DNA of 64,000 bases from Limnomonas spitsbergensis. Taxonomy: Eukaryota; Chlorophyta; Chlorophyceae; Chlamydomonadales. Below the pieces are notes generated by a model, which saw only the letters and a program-made list of their open reading frames with translations, searched no databases and was not told the origin of the DNA. Each line of letters opens with the position of its first letter. Position 1 is the first letter of the stretch. Below are positions 25,041 to 34,800 of this stretch, one piece after another. Position numbers and translations under genes: made by a program. The DNA lies in NCBI GenBank assembly GCA_037349105.1, contig JAYJMM010000030.1:496001-560000 (forward strand). The letters run 5' to 3'.

Positions 25041-25717
25041 AATGTTTTGTGCACTTTTTCAAAAGTGCAATGAATCATCGCTCTCCCGACCCTCTCCGAC
25101 CACGAACCGGGCTCGTCAGATCCGCCGCGGTCTCGGAACGCGCTCGAATGCCACTCGAGTAAAAGTGGCTCCAGATCGTACTGTCTGTGTCTCGAGGCGT
25201 CTCTCATCGCCTTTCCGGCGATCGCGATCCGATCATCGGTCGCATCCCCGCCGCCGCAGTACCATGCCAGGAGTTGCTTCACGGTGTTCTCTTTGCCTTT
25301 GCGGGCAGCGTAAAACAACAGGTCTGTGATTTTCCAATGACAAAAAAAAGTCGGGTCCTCGTGGGTCGCGTACCAGGACATGTACCAATTCATGACGAGG
25401 GGAACGATGTCCTCGTGGCCGAGAGTAACCGAGTCACTTAGGATTTCGAAGCTCCAGTCCGGCCCTACATCCTGCAGGACGACGAGGAGTCGCCTGAGGA
25501 CGGCGACCTCGTTGTTTCGGACTGCGAGCAGGATCGCGTCTCGGGGCCTGTAGCATGTCCCGATCAAGAAGCTTGCGCGGACGTTCACGGTGTCGCAGAT
25601 GCAATCGCGCCATGCCCTGCACGTTTCCAAAGCCGTCACGTTCTGCTTGTCCTCGTCGATCCACCCACCCGCACGGGTGAGGACGATGGCGAGGATCTCC
25701 GTGGGGAGGCGCTCCAT
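25034..25717 (-). CDS. F-box-like protein with ankyrin-like repeats
   Basis: A 227-residue protein from ATG 25717 (MERLPTEILAIVLTRAGGW), the typical LPxEIL opening of an F-box. Then come CRAWRDCI and ankyrin-like helices: RDAILLAVRNNEVAVLRRLL, VTLGHEDIVPLVMNWYM and LLFYAARKGKENTVKQLLAW. F-box proteins recruit targets to SCF ubiquitin ligases, and many protist viruses encode F-box/ankyrin sets (family knowledge). The final codons run through a palindrome, so the natural end may be earlier. The gene is bracketed by inverted palindromes at 25051-25068 and 25723-25741. Confidence 0.72.
   Translation of the reverse strand: MERLPTEILAIVLTRAGGWIDEDKQNVTALETCRAWRDCICDTVNVRASFLIGTCYRPRDAILLAVRNNEVAVLRRLLVVLQDVGPDWSFEILSDSVTLGHEDIVPLVMNWYMSWYATHEDPTFFCHWKITDLLFYAARKGKENTVKQLLAWYCGGGDATDDRIAIAGKAMRDASRHRQYDLEPLLLEWHSSAFRDRGGSDEPGSWSERVGRAMIHCTFEKVHKTLG
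25040..25068. repeat. left inverted palindrome of the F-box cassette
   Basis: AATGTTTTGT then GCACTTTTtcAAAAGTGC (25051-25068). The outward arm faces left. Confidence 0.75.
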
Positions 25718-25722
25718 TCGTT

Positions 25723-25752
25723 GCACTTTTCAGAAAAGTGCACAAAACATCC
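25723..25752. repeat. right inverted palindrome of the F-box cassette
   Basis: GCACTTTTcagAAAAGTGC (25723-25741) then ACAAAACATCC, the mirror image of 25040-25068. The start codon of the gene is 5 bases inside. Confidence 0.75.
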
Positions 25753-25810
25753 GGCGATCCATTTGTGATATACGCTTATGTGATATACGCATATGTGACT
25801 CGCTTACATA

Positions 25811-26064
25811 CAGCTGTGGACTATATTTTTGGGACACCGTGATGGCATCGGGGTTTTTTAGTTTGTCACCACAAAACCATTGAATGTGTAATATCTTCTT
25901 CCCACAAGTGGGTCAAACATCTCGCACATTGGACGGCTTATGCTGCATTTCCTCCGAAGAGGGCCCAAGAGTTACGGATGCTGTCAGGCTCTGTTGTCAT
26001 ACAACAACTCGGCCTCGGGTATGAAATGTCTACTCCGTGCTCTTGGGAACATGAGTTCAAAGAC
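25811..26064 (-). ncRNA. conserved structured 3' tail of Fanzor copy 1, guide-RNA candidate
   Basis: Same 254-bp non-coding tail as 55667-55920, apparently unchanged between copies. Short hairpins include CCCACaaGTGGG and GTTGTcatACAAC. By analogy with TnpB/Fanzor elements the guide RNA would be read from this end. Transcription not shown. Confidence 0.45.
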
Positions 26065-28077
26065 TCATGATGGGTTTGCTCGTGCTTTCCGTTTCTTGGG
26101 AGCCACAACCGCTGGGCGTTGGAAGCGCACCGGTCTTGGCAATCCCTCGACGTAGCATTGAGTCAAGTAGAGCATGTTGTGGGAGGCATTGAAGTCTCTG
26201 TCGAAAGTCTTCCCACAACGGATTCCCTGGTGGGATCCGTCCTTGCTGCTTTGGGTGCAGTGGAAAACCTTGTGAACCTTCTTTGTCCTTCCCTCACCCT
26301 CTTTCCCAGCGACCTTCATGTTGACAACATCACCGTGGCAAGAGCAACACCTCTGGGATGAATACGCCTCATCGACCTCGTGCATGGCGACATTGCTACG
26401 AGACTTGAGTTCGCGCCTGATCTCTTGCAGCGGACCTACGCATTGGCGAGAGATGGGCGTCCCGTTGGGGCCCCTCCAGTTCCCAAAGCCGACGACCACG
26501 AACTTGTCTCGGGGAGCGACCATGTCGCAAATTTTAGCCACCGCCTTTTTCTTGAACACATACCGCATGAAGCGCATGTTCCGGTAGCCCATGGCCGCTC
26601 GGTGTTGCAGGAGCGCTTGGAACGACTCAAGGTAGGCCTTGGCGTAATCTCGAAGCTTTGCAAACGATGAAGTCTTTGGACTTGGAATGAATCTCGTCAC
26701 TTCGTAGGTCTCTTTGTTCCAAGCGTTGGTGCGCCTTGCGGACAGGTTGAATTTGGCATCTTCGTAGTACCGCTTTCCGCTGTAGCTGCCGACCGAACCG
26801 TTGCTCGCGGCGAAAGCGACGACGTCGGTGACCCCTGGGTCCACGCCTACGGAGATGGATCTGGGGTCTGAGAGAACGACTCGAAGCTCGGAGGGAGACA
26901 ACATACCCAACCCAACGTGATCGGTCGCGGTCTGTGTCAAGAGGACCGAGACGGCGCAACCGTCTGTGGTGATCATGCCCGCAAACCTTCTCGTCCGTGT
27001 TTCGACTTTCTTGATGTTGAAGTGTTTCGCCCACAGTCTGGCATGATCGAGTTTCATGGCACCCTCAGTACCCGAGTATTTGATGAGGTCGCAATCTTTC
27101 AACACTTGCATGAGCGCCAAGCTTGAAATCGGGATGTGTGACAACGTGTATCCACTCTTCAGTGGGAGGATGCTGAAAGTGCGACCATTGAACCTTTTCG
27201 TCTTGCCCGCTTTCTTTCCGATGTCGTCGACGGCGATGTCCGCCCTCGCTTGAAACTCTCTTTCGGTCTCCTCCAAGATGTAGAAGTAGAGATTCAGTGT
27301 CTTGTGAGCACGGCTGTCAAACCTGGAAACGTCAGGTAGCTTGAGCCTCAGTTGCTTGACAACCTCGCACGCCAATACCTCTTTCGGAGAAGTCCCTGGA
27401 AACAGTGTTGCCAGGGGGATCTTGTTCGCAACGGTCACTGCATGTTGTACCTTTTTCGCACACTTCTTCAACAAAGGCCATTTCAAAGACACGAACCTGC
27501 GAACCCTCTGGTCAAGATTCAACCACAAGTGGTTGACGGCAGCTGTCTTCATGACGATCCTCAAGCTGGTGGCCAATGCGTTGAAGTTGCCTCTGATGTC
27601 TGCTTTCTTGCCGCCTGTAGGGCGAAGGGTGTCGTAGGCATCGATGCTCGCGAGCCATTCAGGCGTGAACAGTTTTTCTGAGTGTTTGTTGTCCGTGACT
27701 GCTTTCATCGACCGCCAGTAGAACTTTTCATCGATGACGGGAAGCTCTTCGCCGATGCCATGAAGGCGGGAGACGTGGAAATTGGCGAACATGTACGCCT
27801 CGCCCAAGACGACGTTGGCCGTCATGACGAGAGATTGCAAGCGAGACGTGGCTTGATTGGATGTGCACATGCTGTTCAACTTCATTTTGACGCTCGTCGC
27901 CACCGTCCCTGGGGTCCCGACCTTTGTAATGACAAAATTCCCCTCCGCTTCAATTCCCTCCTCAAGGGCTGCCTCCTCGTCGATGTCCTCTTGGTCCTGT
28001 CGAGCAGGGGACGACATCATTGCATCTTCTTTACGAGTGTGGCTATTCTTTTTGGCTCTTGCGTCTCCCATTGACAT
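26065..28077 (-). CDS. Fanzor nuclease with zinc ribbon, copy 1
   Basis: A 670-residue protein from ATG 28077 (MSMGDARAKK), the same start as copy 2. The open frame continues upstream to 28425 because a 5-bp deletion removed the transposase stop. RuvC set: Asp413 in VGVDPGVTD, Glu570 in HEVDEAYSS, Asp628 in FDRDFNASHNM. Zinc-ribbon cysteines are 577/578/580, 607 and 621 (RCCSCHGD, FHC, GIRCG). It differs from copy 2 by about three residues (A/V in NQxTSRL, L/W in FVSxKW, Q/K in ISRxCVG). Fanzors are RNA-guided DNA endonucleases of transposons. All catalytic residues are present, so it may be active. Confidence 0.88.
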   Translation of the reverse strand: MSMGDARAKKNSHTRKEDAMMSSPARQDQEDIDEEAALEEGIEAEGNFVITKVGTPGTVATSVKMKLNSMCTSNQATSRLQSLVMTANVVLGEAYMFANFHVSRLHGIGEELPVIDEKFYWRSMKAVTDNKHSEKLFTPEWLASIDAYDTLRPTGGKKADIRGNFNALATSLRIVMKTAAVNHLWLNLDQRVRRFVSLKWPLLKKCAKKVQHAVTVANKIPLATLFPGTSPKEVLACEVVKQLRLKLPDVSRFDSRAHKTLNLYFYILEETEREFQARADIAVDDIGKKAGKTKRFNGRTFSILPLKSGYTLSHIPISSLALMQVLKDCDLIKYSGTEGAMKLDHARLWAKHFNIKKVETRTRRFAGMITTDGCAVSVLLTQTATDHVGLGMLSPSELRVVLSDPRSISVGVDPGVTDVVAFAASNGSVGSYSGKRYYEDAKFNLSARRTNAWNKETYEVTRFIPSPKTSSFAKLRDYAKAYLESFQALLQHRAAMGYRNMRFMRYVFKKKAVAKICDMVAPRDKFVVVGFGNWRGPNGTPISRQCVGPLQEIRRELKSRSNVAMHEVDEAYSSQRCCSCHGDVVNMKVAGKEGEGRTKKVHKVFHCTQSSKDGSHQGIRCGKTFDRDFNASHNMLYLTQCYVEGLPRPVRFQRPAVVAPKKRKARANPS

Positions 28078-28305
28078 AATCTGTCGCCATGTCCTTTGAG
28101 TCAGCCGAATAAAAGAGGGGACGTCGTACCCAATGAAGTTGAAATCGGGGTTTGTGTCAATGTTCTCAATCGTTTGACGAAGAAAAAACAATGTATTTTC
28201 AAATGTAGAAGCAAAGCTTGACTCTTTGTATTGAGAAGCCAGGTCCATGAATACATTCTTGTACGCGTCCTTGTCTGTCGAGGTGACGGTCGGACACATC
28301 TTCCC
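28078..28305 (-). pseudogene. transposase C-terminal remnant fused to Fanzor frame
   Basis: Encodes CPTVTSTDKDAYKNVFMDLA to PSFIRLTQ, the tail of the D34E transposase at 57951-58982. Loss of ACATT relative to copy 2 fuses the frame to Fanzor. Catalytic residues are absent. Confidence 0.85.
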
Positions 28306-28601
28306 CAGCACCCAACGACCCATACCCCATTTCGTTGGCCATCGTTGGCCATCGTTGGCCATCGTTGGCCAAACCCCATTTTGTAAACCCCATAGAACTG
28401 CTGTAATTATTTTGTGCACTTTCATTACCAGAAGGAAATGCCGAAAGTGTTCCCCAACGATCGAAAATTATCAGCCAAGATGTACCGGGCCGAACATGTG
28501 CAAAGCATTCGAAAGACATTCTTGGTGTCAGCAAATCATCAGTGCAACGTTGGGTAGCAGCGTTGGGTACCAACCAAGTGCTATAAAGTTTTTACATTCT
28601 T
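28306..28601. other. short repeat and frameshifted Tc1-like N-terminal scrap
   Basis: 28335-28375 holds (TTGGCCATCG)n units. 28417 has half a palindrome (TTTTGTGCACTTTC). 28438-28588 on the plus strand reads KLSAKMYRAEHVQSIRKT then, after a 1-base slip, LGVSKSSVQRWVAALG, a helix-turn-helix like those of Tc1/IS630 transposases. No intact gene. Confidence 0.55.
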
Positions 28602-30083
28602 TTAAACGTAGAACACCCTCCTGAATTCGGTGTTGTTCATGACCTGCTCGACGTACCAATGGCTGTACGCGTCGACCCACGGGTTCCCGCTGACCTGGCG
28701 CATCACCGTCGCGTCGGTGCCGTACTGGTACGGGACCGGAAACACGGTCTTGGGCTTGTGCGTCCTCAGCGCCGGATCCTCTTCCTCAAAGTTGTAGTGG
28801 TAGCTCCTACACTTGGGAGGTTGCGGGAAGGTCGCAAACGTCTCGTAGAAGACGTAGTTGAACACAAAGCTCGTGGAGCTGGACAGCTGGTTGGCAAACT
28901 CGGTCAAGATTTCCTGCGACATGGTGTAGTTCATCGAGGATCGCATTCTCTCGATCACGTCGTGAGGCAGTCCCGGGATCAGCAGGTTGAGACCGAACCT
29001 CACCATGTACTTCAACAAGCGTCGCGAGTAGCGGCCGCCACGATCCTTTGCAGGGTCGATGAGCATGCAACCGTGCGCGAACGTGCGGACGTACCCGAGG
29101 GTGACGGACATGTCCACACCGTCGAACGCTGCTTCGCACGCTCGGATATCAAAGCTCGACAGCACGCTGATGATGCTCTGCCTGTGATCTTGTACAAGCT
29201 GGAGGGTGATGGACATGTCGGTGTTTCCGAACGTGATGCAATACTCCAGCGTTCTGGGTGTTTTACCGGGAGCGTCCGTCATATATCTGACGTGGTGCTT
29301 CCACCACTCTTCTGACTCACAGAACAACGAAGGATCGTAATGATCCACAAGGATCTTCGCGAGCACGGTCATGACAAAGCCTCTGAACGCGTCGCCCAGG
29401 TCCGCGGCTTTGGCTCTGCAAGGGGCGATGATGAAGATGTCGACGTCGCTGAACTTTTCAGAACCTACGTGGCCTGAGTGGCACGCGGACGATGCGAGAC
29501 CTCCTGCGATGACCAAGCCACCCTCAGTCGCTCCTTGAATCGTACGGTTTCCGAGCAAGAGCGGACAGCTCATCAAGGCCGTCACGAACGCGGTGACCAT
29601 CGGACGGAACACGACGGCGGCAGCCTCAGGACCCTTGGAGAGCGTACCCTCCACCAAAAGGTCGATCATGGTCCCTCGTGCACGCTCGTCGACTTCCAGA
29701 TTGAACGATGGGCGAACCAAACTCCTGCCGAGGAAGCGATCGCGGTAAGACATGGGCGGTATCACTTGCAAGCTCACAACCTTTGCCATGCACTCTGTCA
29801 GCTCTTGCTCTTCGGGATCGTTGCGGACAAACTCGATCGCATCGCCGAGGCGGTGGACGCGGATATAATCATTGGTCGGTACGTCATAATTCCTCCACTT
29901 GCCTGACATGGCCAAGTCGACCATGTCTTCACGCTTCGTCTCGATCCCGAGGGGGATCCCGATGTTGTGCAACTCTTTGTAGAAATTCCACAACCATGTG
30001 GGCTTGGACAAACGGTCGCGCCCCGACGACTCGTACTCTTCCATACCGAGGTTGAACGCGTCAATGCTTGTACAAGTGGCCAT
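28602..30083 (-). CDS. nucleotidyltransferase-like giant-virus protein
   Basis: A 493-residue protein from ATG 30083. The central part has VIAGGLASSACHSGH followed by SEKFSDVDIFII (Asp213, Asp215), the GG/GS...DxD pattern of the nucleotidyltransferase fold. Downstream blocks FDIRACEAAFDGVDMSVTLG and GRYSRRLLKYMVRFG resemble a family seen in large DNA viruses whose members carry this NTase-like core. A catalytic third acid is not obvious, and the real substrate is unknown. It could be inactive. The A/T-rich leader at 30090-30130 is consistent with a promoter. Confidence 0.65.
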   Translation of the reverse strand: MATCTSIDAFNLGMEEYESSGRDRLSKPTWLWNFYKELHNIGIPLGIETKREDMVDLAMSGKWRNYDVPTNDYIRVHRLGDAIEFVRNDPEEQELTECMAKVVSLQVIPPMSYRDRFLGRSLVRPSFNLEVDERARGTMIDLLVEGTLSKGPEAAAVVFRPMVTAFVTALMSCPLLLGNRTIQGATEGGLVIAGGLASSACHSGHVGSEKFSDVDIFIIAPCRAKAADLGDAFRGFVMTVLAKILVDHYDPSLFCESEEWWKHHVRYMTDAPGKTPRTLEYCITFGNTDMSITLQLVQDHRQSIISVLSSFDIRACEAAFDGVDMSVTLGYVRTFAHGCMLIDPAKDRGGRYSRRLLKYMVRFGLNLLIPGLPHDVIERMRSSMNYTMSQEILTEFANQLSSSTSFVFNYVFYETFATFPQPPKCRSYHYNFEEEDPALRTHKPKTVFPVPYQYGTDATVMRQVSGNPWVDAYSHWYVEQVMNNTEFRRVFYV

Positions 30084-30089
30084 TTGAGC

Positions 30090-30500
30090 TCGTTGTAAAG
30101 CTTCTATCTAATTTTACCTTATTTTTCACATCTGAATGTAAATTTTTTTTACAGCAAAAGTTTTTTTTGTATAGCAAAAAATACACCGGTTCGCAACGGA
30201 AAAACTCTTGAACATTACCCTTGAACAACCCTTGAACATTACCTTGAACATTACCTTGAACATTACCTTGAACAACCCTTGAACAACCCTTGAACATTAC
30301 CCTTGAAAAACTCTTAAACATTACCCTAGAATGGGAGAATACAGCAAAAGTTTTTTTGTATAGCAAAATACACCGGTTCGCAACGGAAAAACTCTTGAAC
30401 ATTACCCTTGAACAACCCTTGAACATTACCTTGAACATTACCCTTGAAAAACTCTTAAACATTACCCTAGAATGGGAGAATACACAAAACGTTGCGAGCG
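30090..30500. repeat. CTTGAACATTAC tandem repeat with a duplicated block
   Basis: 12- to 13-bp units (ttgaacattacc/cttgaacaaccc) within a larger direct duplication: the stretch starting AGCAAAAGTTTTTTT at ~30153 recurs at ~30342 with the same CACCGGTTCGCAACGG and AATGGGAGAATAC borders. No gene seen. Confidence 0.9.
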
Positions 30501-30525
30501 GGTGTACAACTGAAGTCCCACGTAC

Positions 30526-31344
30526 TCAGTACCCCACGTACTCAGTCTTCCCCGTCCTCGACCTGTAAATCTCCTCTCCACAATACAAGAGGTCGTAGCA
30601 GGACTCGCGGGCGTTCGCGTGCCCCTCCTGAAAGTGCCCGTGCGCATTGTCGAAAGCGCCAACGTCGGTCCTGAGACCGAGGTTCATCCCGCAGAGCCAA
30701 CAGAAGTACGTGTTGCATTCGCTGCACGCGATGGTGTTGCAACCATCGATGCGCGTGATTCCTGCACTGCACTCGCAACACAACTTGAAGTTGCCTCCGA
30801 GAGCTTGAGAAACCATACTGTAATCAATGATCTCGGACTTGCAACCGGCGTGCTCACCGAGCGAGTCGATGGGTCGCGTGCACGTGATGCAGAACACGTT
30901 GACGCACGCGTCGCAGTGGGAGAACGTCGAATTCCCGAGGTGCAAGATGTTTGCACCACAGGAGGCCTCAGAGCAGATCGAGAGAATCCCACGCAACCCT
31001 CTCGCGCAAGCCTTCCTCATGGTTTTCTTCATCACGGACGCGATGAACGCCACGATTTCCTTGTTGCTTCCGCCCGCCGAAACCGACGTCATCATGGCAT
31101 CAAAGACGGTCAGCGGGGATATTTCCTTGTCACACGATGCGACGGTGCATCTGAACCCGTTCGCGAATGCGAGAGGGATGCAGTCCACGCAGATGGAGAG
31201 ATTGCAACACGGGACGAGCAAGAACTTTCCAGTCTCGATTTTAGTCATGCAGCACGTGCACGTGGCGATGAACTCGCTCGACATGGACATCTCCTTGTCG
31301 GAGAAGGCCCTTTGACGAAGGTAAGCGACCTTGAACACGTTCAT
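30526..31344 (-). CDS. RBR (RING-IBR-RING) E3 ubiquitin ligase
   Basis: A 272-residue protein from ATG 31344. RING1: CTCCMTKIETGKFLLVPCC...CVDCI...FRC (29-66). IBR: CSEASCG...HCDACVNVFCITC...HAGC (124-168). RING2: CCECSAGITRIDGCNTIACS then CNTYFCWLCG (189-218), with the expected catalytic cysteine at 202 in GCN. RBR ligases form a thioester with ubiquitin before transfer (family knowledge). With the F-box protein this suggests manipulation of host ubiquitylation. A palindrome lies 71 bases upstream (31415-31433), facing right, as for a minus-strand gene. Confidence 0.88.
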   Translation of the reverse strand: MNVFKVAYLRQRAFSDKEMSMSSEFIATCTCCMTKIETGKFLLVPCCNLSICVDCIPLAFANGFRCTVASCDKEISPLTVFDAMMTSVSAGGSNKEIVAFIASVMKKTMRKACARGLRGILSICSEASCGANILHLGNSTFSHCDACVNVFCITCTRPIDSLGEHAGCKSEIIDYSMVSQALGGNFKLCCECSAGITRIDGCNTIACSECNTYFCWLCGMNLGLRTDVGAFDNAHGHFQEGHANARESCYDLLYCGEEIYRSRTGKTEYVGY

Positions 31345-31414
31345 GTTTTCCTTCTGATCGATTCTTCATTGTTTCTTCAAGATTGTCGGGAAAATGACAA
31401 TTTTTTATTACTTT

Positions 31415-31433
31415 GCACTTTTAAAAAAAGTGC
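31415..31433. promoter_or_regulatory. palindrome upstream of the RBR gene
   Basis: GCACTTTTaaaAAAAGTGC followed by ACAAAAAAATCC. Orientation matches other palindromes on the 5' side of minus-strand genes. Confidence 0.65.
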
Positions 31434-31449
31434 ACAAAAAAATCCTGGA

Positions 31450-31810
31450 GGTCGTGGGAGTTGGCGCGAGATCATCTGAGGTTGCACCCGAGGTCGTTCA
31501 AGGTCGCTGTTGCCCGAGGTCGTTTGAGGTCACGTGGGGTCGCCCGAGGTCGTTTGAGGTCACGTGGGGTCGAGATTGATCCATGCAACAAAGTTGAAAA
31601 GTAGGGCACTCCATCAAAGAAGCGTCAACATTGTGTTCAAACTTCCAGACACCATGTGAATCATTCATGTTGTTGTGTTGAGCTTCTCGGTGTTGACAGC
31701 TGTGGAATATTTTTTCGCGGGATGGCATGCGATTTTAAAGTGCAAAACGTGTTCTCCAATCAAGTAAAAACTAAGAATGGTCTACAGACTTATTCGATTC
31801 TTCATCACAT
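31450..31810. other. repeat tail and two gene scraps before the satellite
   Basis: 31480-31575 has the GAGGTCGTTTGAGGTCACG repeat. 31580-31670 on the minus strand encodes GVWKFEHNVDASLMECPTF, a scrap like the N-terminus of the protein at 44448-45449. 31760-31805 is an inverted piece of the IS5-like element's 3' end (CATTCTTAG on the other strand). The satellite begins right at that junction. Confidence 0.6.
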
Positions 31811-34800
31811 AAAAGGACAAAGGACAAAGGACAAAGGACAGGAGATCTTCAGGAAAAGTTTCAGGATCTACATTCGTAATATGTAGAAGATGTGAAATCG
31901 AAATCGTGTCTGGTCTGTCCCCAAATGTGCGAGGTGGCACGGGTTGCTTGTCGTAGTCGACCATTCTATGGGGTATATTCCATTACAATCAGTCCCAGGG
32001 ACAAAGGACAAAGGACAAAGGACAGGCGATCTTCAGGAAAAGTTTCAGGATCTACATTCGTAATATGTAGAAGATGTGAAATCGAAATCGTGTCTGGTCT
32101 GTCCCCAATTGCGCGAGGTGGCACGGGTTGCTTGTCGTAGTCGACCATTCTATGGGGTATATTCCATTACAATCAGTCCCAGGGACAAAGGACAAAGGAC
32201 AAAGGACAAAGGACAAAGGACAAAGGACAGGCGATCTTCAGGAAAAGTTTCAGGATCTACATTCGTAATATGTAGAAGATGTGAAATCGAAATCGTGTCT
32301 GGTCTGTCCCCAATTGCGCGAGGTGGCACGGGTTGCTTGTCGTAGTCGACCATTCTATGGGGTATATTCCATTACAATCAGTCCCAGGGACAAAGGACAA
32401 AGGACAAAGGACAAAGGACAAAGGACAAGCGATCTTCAGGAAAAGTTTCAGGATCTACATTCGTAATATGTAGAAGATGTGAAATCGAAATCGTGTCTGG
32501 TCTGTCCCCAATTGCGCGAGGTGGCACGGGTTGCTTGTCGTAGTCGACCATTCTATGGGGTATATTCCATTACAATCAGTCCCAGGGACAAAGGACAAAG
32601 GACAAAGGACAGGAGATCTTCAGGAAAAGTTTCAGGATCTACATTCGTAATATGTAGAAGATGTGAAATCGAAATCGTGTCTGGTCTGTCCCCAAATGTG
32701 CGAGGTGGCACGGGTTGCACGGGTTGCTTGTCGTAGTCGACCATTCTATGGGGTATATTCCATTACAATCAGTCCCAGGGACAAAGGACAAAGGACAAAG
32801 GACAAAGGACAAAGGACAAAGGACAAAGGACAAAGGACAAAGGACAAAGGACAAAGGACAAAGGACAAAGGACAAAGGACAAAGGACAAAGGACAAAGGA
32901 CAAAGGACAAAGGACAAAGGACAAAGGACAGGCGATCTTCAGGAAAAGTTTCAGGATCTACATTCGTAATATGTAGAAGATGTGAAATCGAAATCGTGTC
33001 TGGTCTGTCCCCAATTGCGCGAGGTGGCACGGGTTGCTTGTCGTAGTCGACCATTCTATGGGGTATATTCCATTACAATCAGTCCCAGGGACAAAGGACA
33101 AAGGACAAAGGACAAAGGACAAAGGACAAAGGACAGGCGATCTTCAGGAAAAGTTTCAGGATCTACATTCGTAATATGTAGAAGATGTGAAATCGAAATC
33201 GTGTCTGGTCTGTCCCCAAATGTGCGAGGTGGCACGGGTTGCTTGTCGTAGTCGACCATTCTATGGGGTATATTCCATTACAATCAGTCCCAGGGACAAA
33301 GGACAAAGGACAAAGGACAAAGGACAAAGGACAGGCGATCTTCAGGAAAAGTTTCAGGATCTACATTCGTAATATGTAGAAGATGTGAAATCGAAATCGT
33401 GTCTGGTCTGTCCCCAATTGCGCGAGGTGGCACGGGTTGCTTGTCGTAGTCGACCATTCTATGGGGTATATTCCATTACAATCAGTCCCAGGGACAAAGG
33501 ACAAAGGACAAAGGACAGGAGATCTTCAGGAAAAGTTTCAGGATCTACATTCGTAATATGTAGAAGATGTGAAATCGAAATCGTGTCTGGTCTGTCCCCA
33601 AATGTGCGAGGTGGCACGGGTTGCACGGGTTGCTTGTCGTAGTCGACCATTCTATGGGGTATATTCCATTACAATCAGTCCCAGGGACAAAGGACAAAGG
33701 ACAAAGGACAAAGGACAAAGGACAAAGGACAGGCGATCTTCAGGAAAAGTTTCAGGATCTACATTCGTAATATGTAGAAGATGTGAAATCGAAATCGTGT
33801 CTGGTCTGTCCCCAATTGCGCGAGGTGGCACGGGTTGCTTGTCGTAGTCGACCATTCTATGGGGTATATTCCATTACAATCAGTCCCAGGGACAAAGGAC
33901 AAAGGACAAAGGACAAAGGACAAAGGACAGGCGATCTTCAGGAAAAGTTTCAGGATCTACATTCGTAATATGTAGAAGATGTGAAATCGAAATCGTGTCT
34001 GGTCTGTCCCCAATTGCGCGAGGTGGCACGGGTTGCTTGTCGTAGTCGACCATTCTATGGGGTATATTCCATTACAATCAGTCCCAGGGACAAAGGACAA
34101 AGGACAAAGGACAAAGGACAAAGGACAAAGGACAGGCGATCTTCAGGAAAAGTTTCAGGATCTACATTCGTAATATGTAGAAGATGTGAAATCGAAATCG
34201 TGTCTGGTCTGTCCCCAATTGCGCGAGGTGGCACGGGTTGCTTGTCGTAGTCGACCATTCTATGGGGTATATTCCATTACAATCAGTCCCAGGGACAAAG
34301 GACAAAGGACAAAGGACAAAGGACAAAGGACAAAGGACAAAGGACAAAGGACAAAGGACAGGCGATCTTCAGGAAAAGTTTCAGGATCTACATTCGTAAT
34401 ATGTAGAAGATGTGAAATCGAAATCGTGTCTGGTCTGTCCCCAATTGCGCGAGGTGGCACGGGTTGCTTGTCGTAGTCGACCATTCTATGGGGTATATTC
34501 CATTACAATCAGTCCCAGGGACAAAGGACAAAGGACAAAGGACAAAGGACAGGAGATCTTCAGGAAAAGTTTCAGGATCTACATTCGTAATATGTAGAAG
34601 ATGTGAAATCGAAATCGTGTCTGGTCTGTCCCCAAATGTGCGAGGTGGCACGGGTTGCACGGGTTGCTTGTCGTAGTCGACCATTCTATGGGGTATATTC
34701 CATTACAATCAGTCCCAGGGACAAAGGACAAAGGACAAAGGACAAAGGACAAAGGACAAAGGACAGGCGATCTTCAGGAAAAGTTTCAGGATCTACATTC

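Larger units (their letters stand above)
25809..28305 (-). mobile_element. truncated Tc1/IS630 + Fanzor element, copy 1
   Basis: Matches 55667-58161 almost base for base (constant offset 29856, then a 5-bp gap near 28100). It starts at TACAGCTGTGGACTATATTT. It contains the complete Fanzor gene and its 3' tail but only the last ~67 codons of the transposase. Homology stops at 28305, where CCAGCACCC replaces the transposase body. Confidence 0.9.

Noticed and set aside
28078..28425. N-terminal domain of Fanzor copy 1
   Set aside because: Copy 2 shows this is the transposase C-terminus, fused only because of a 5-bp deletion plus a short repeat.
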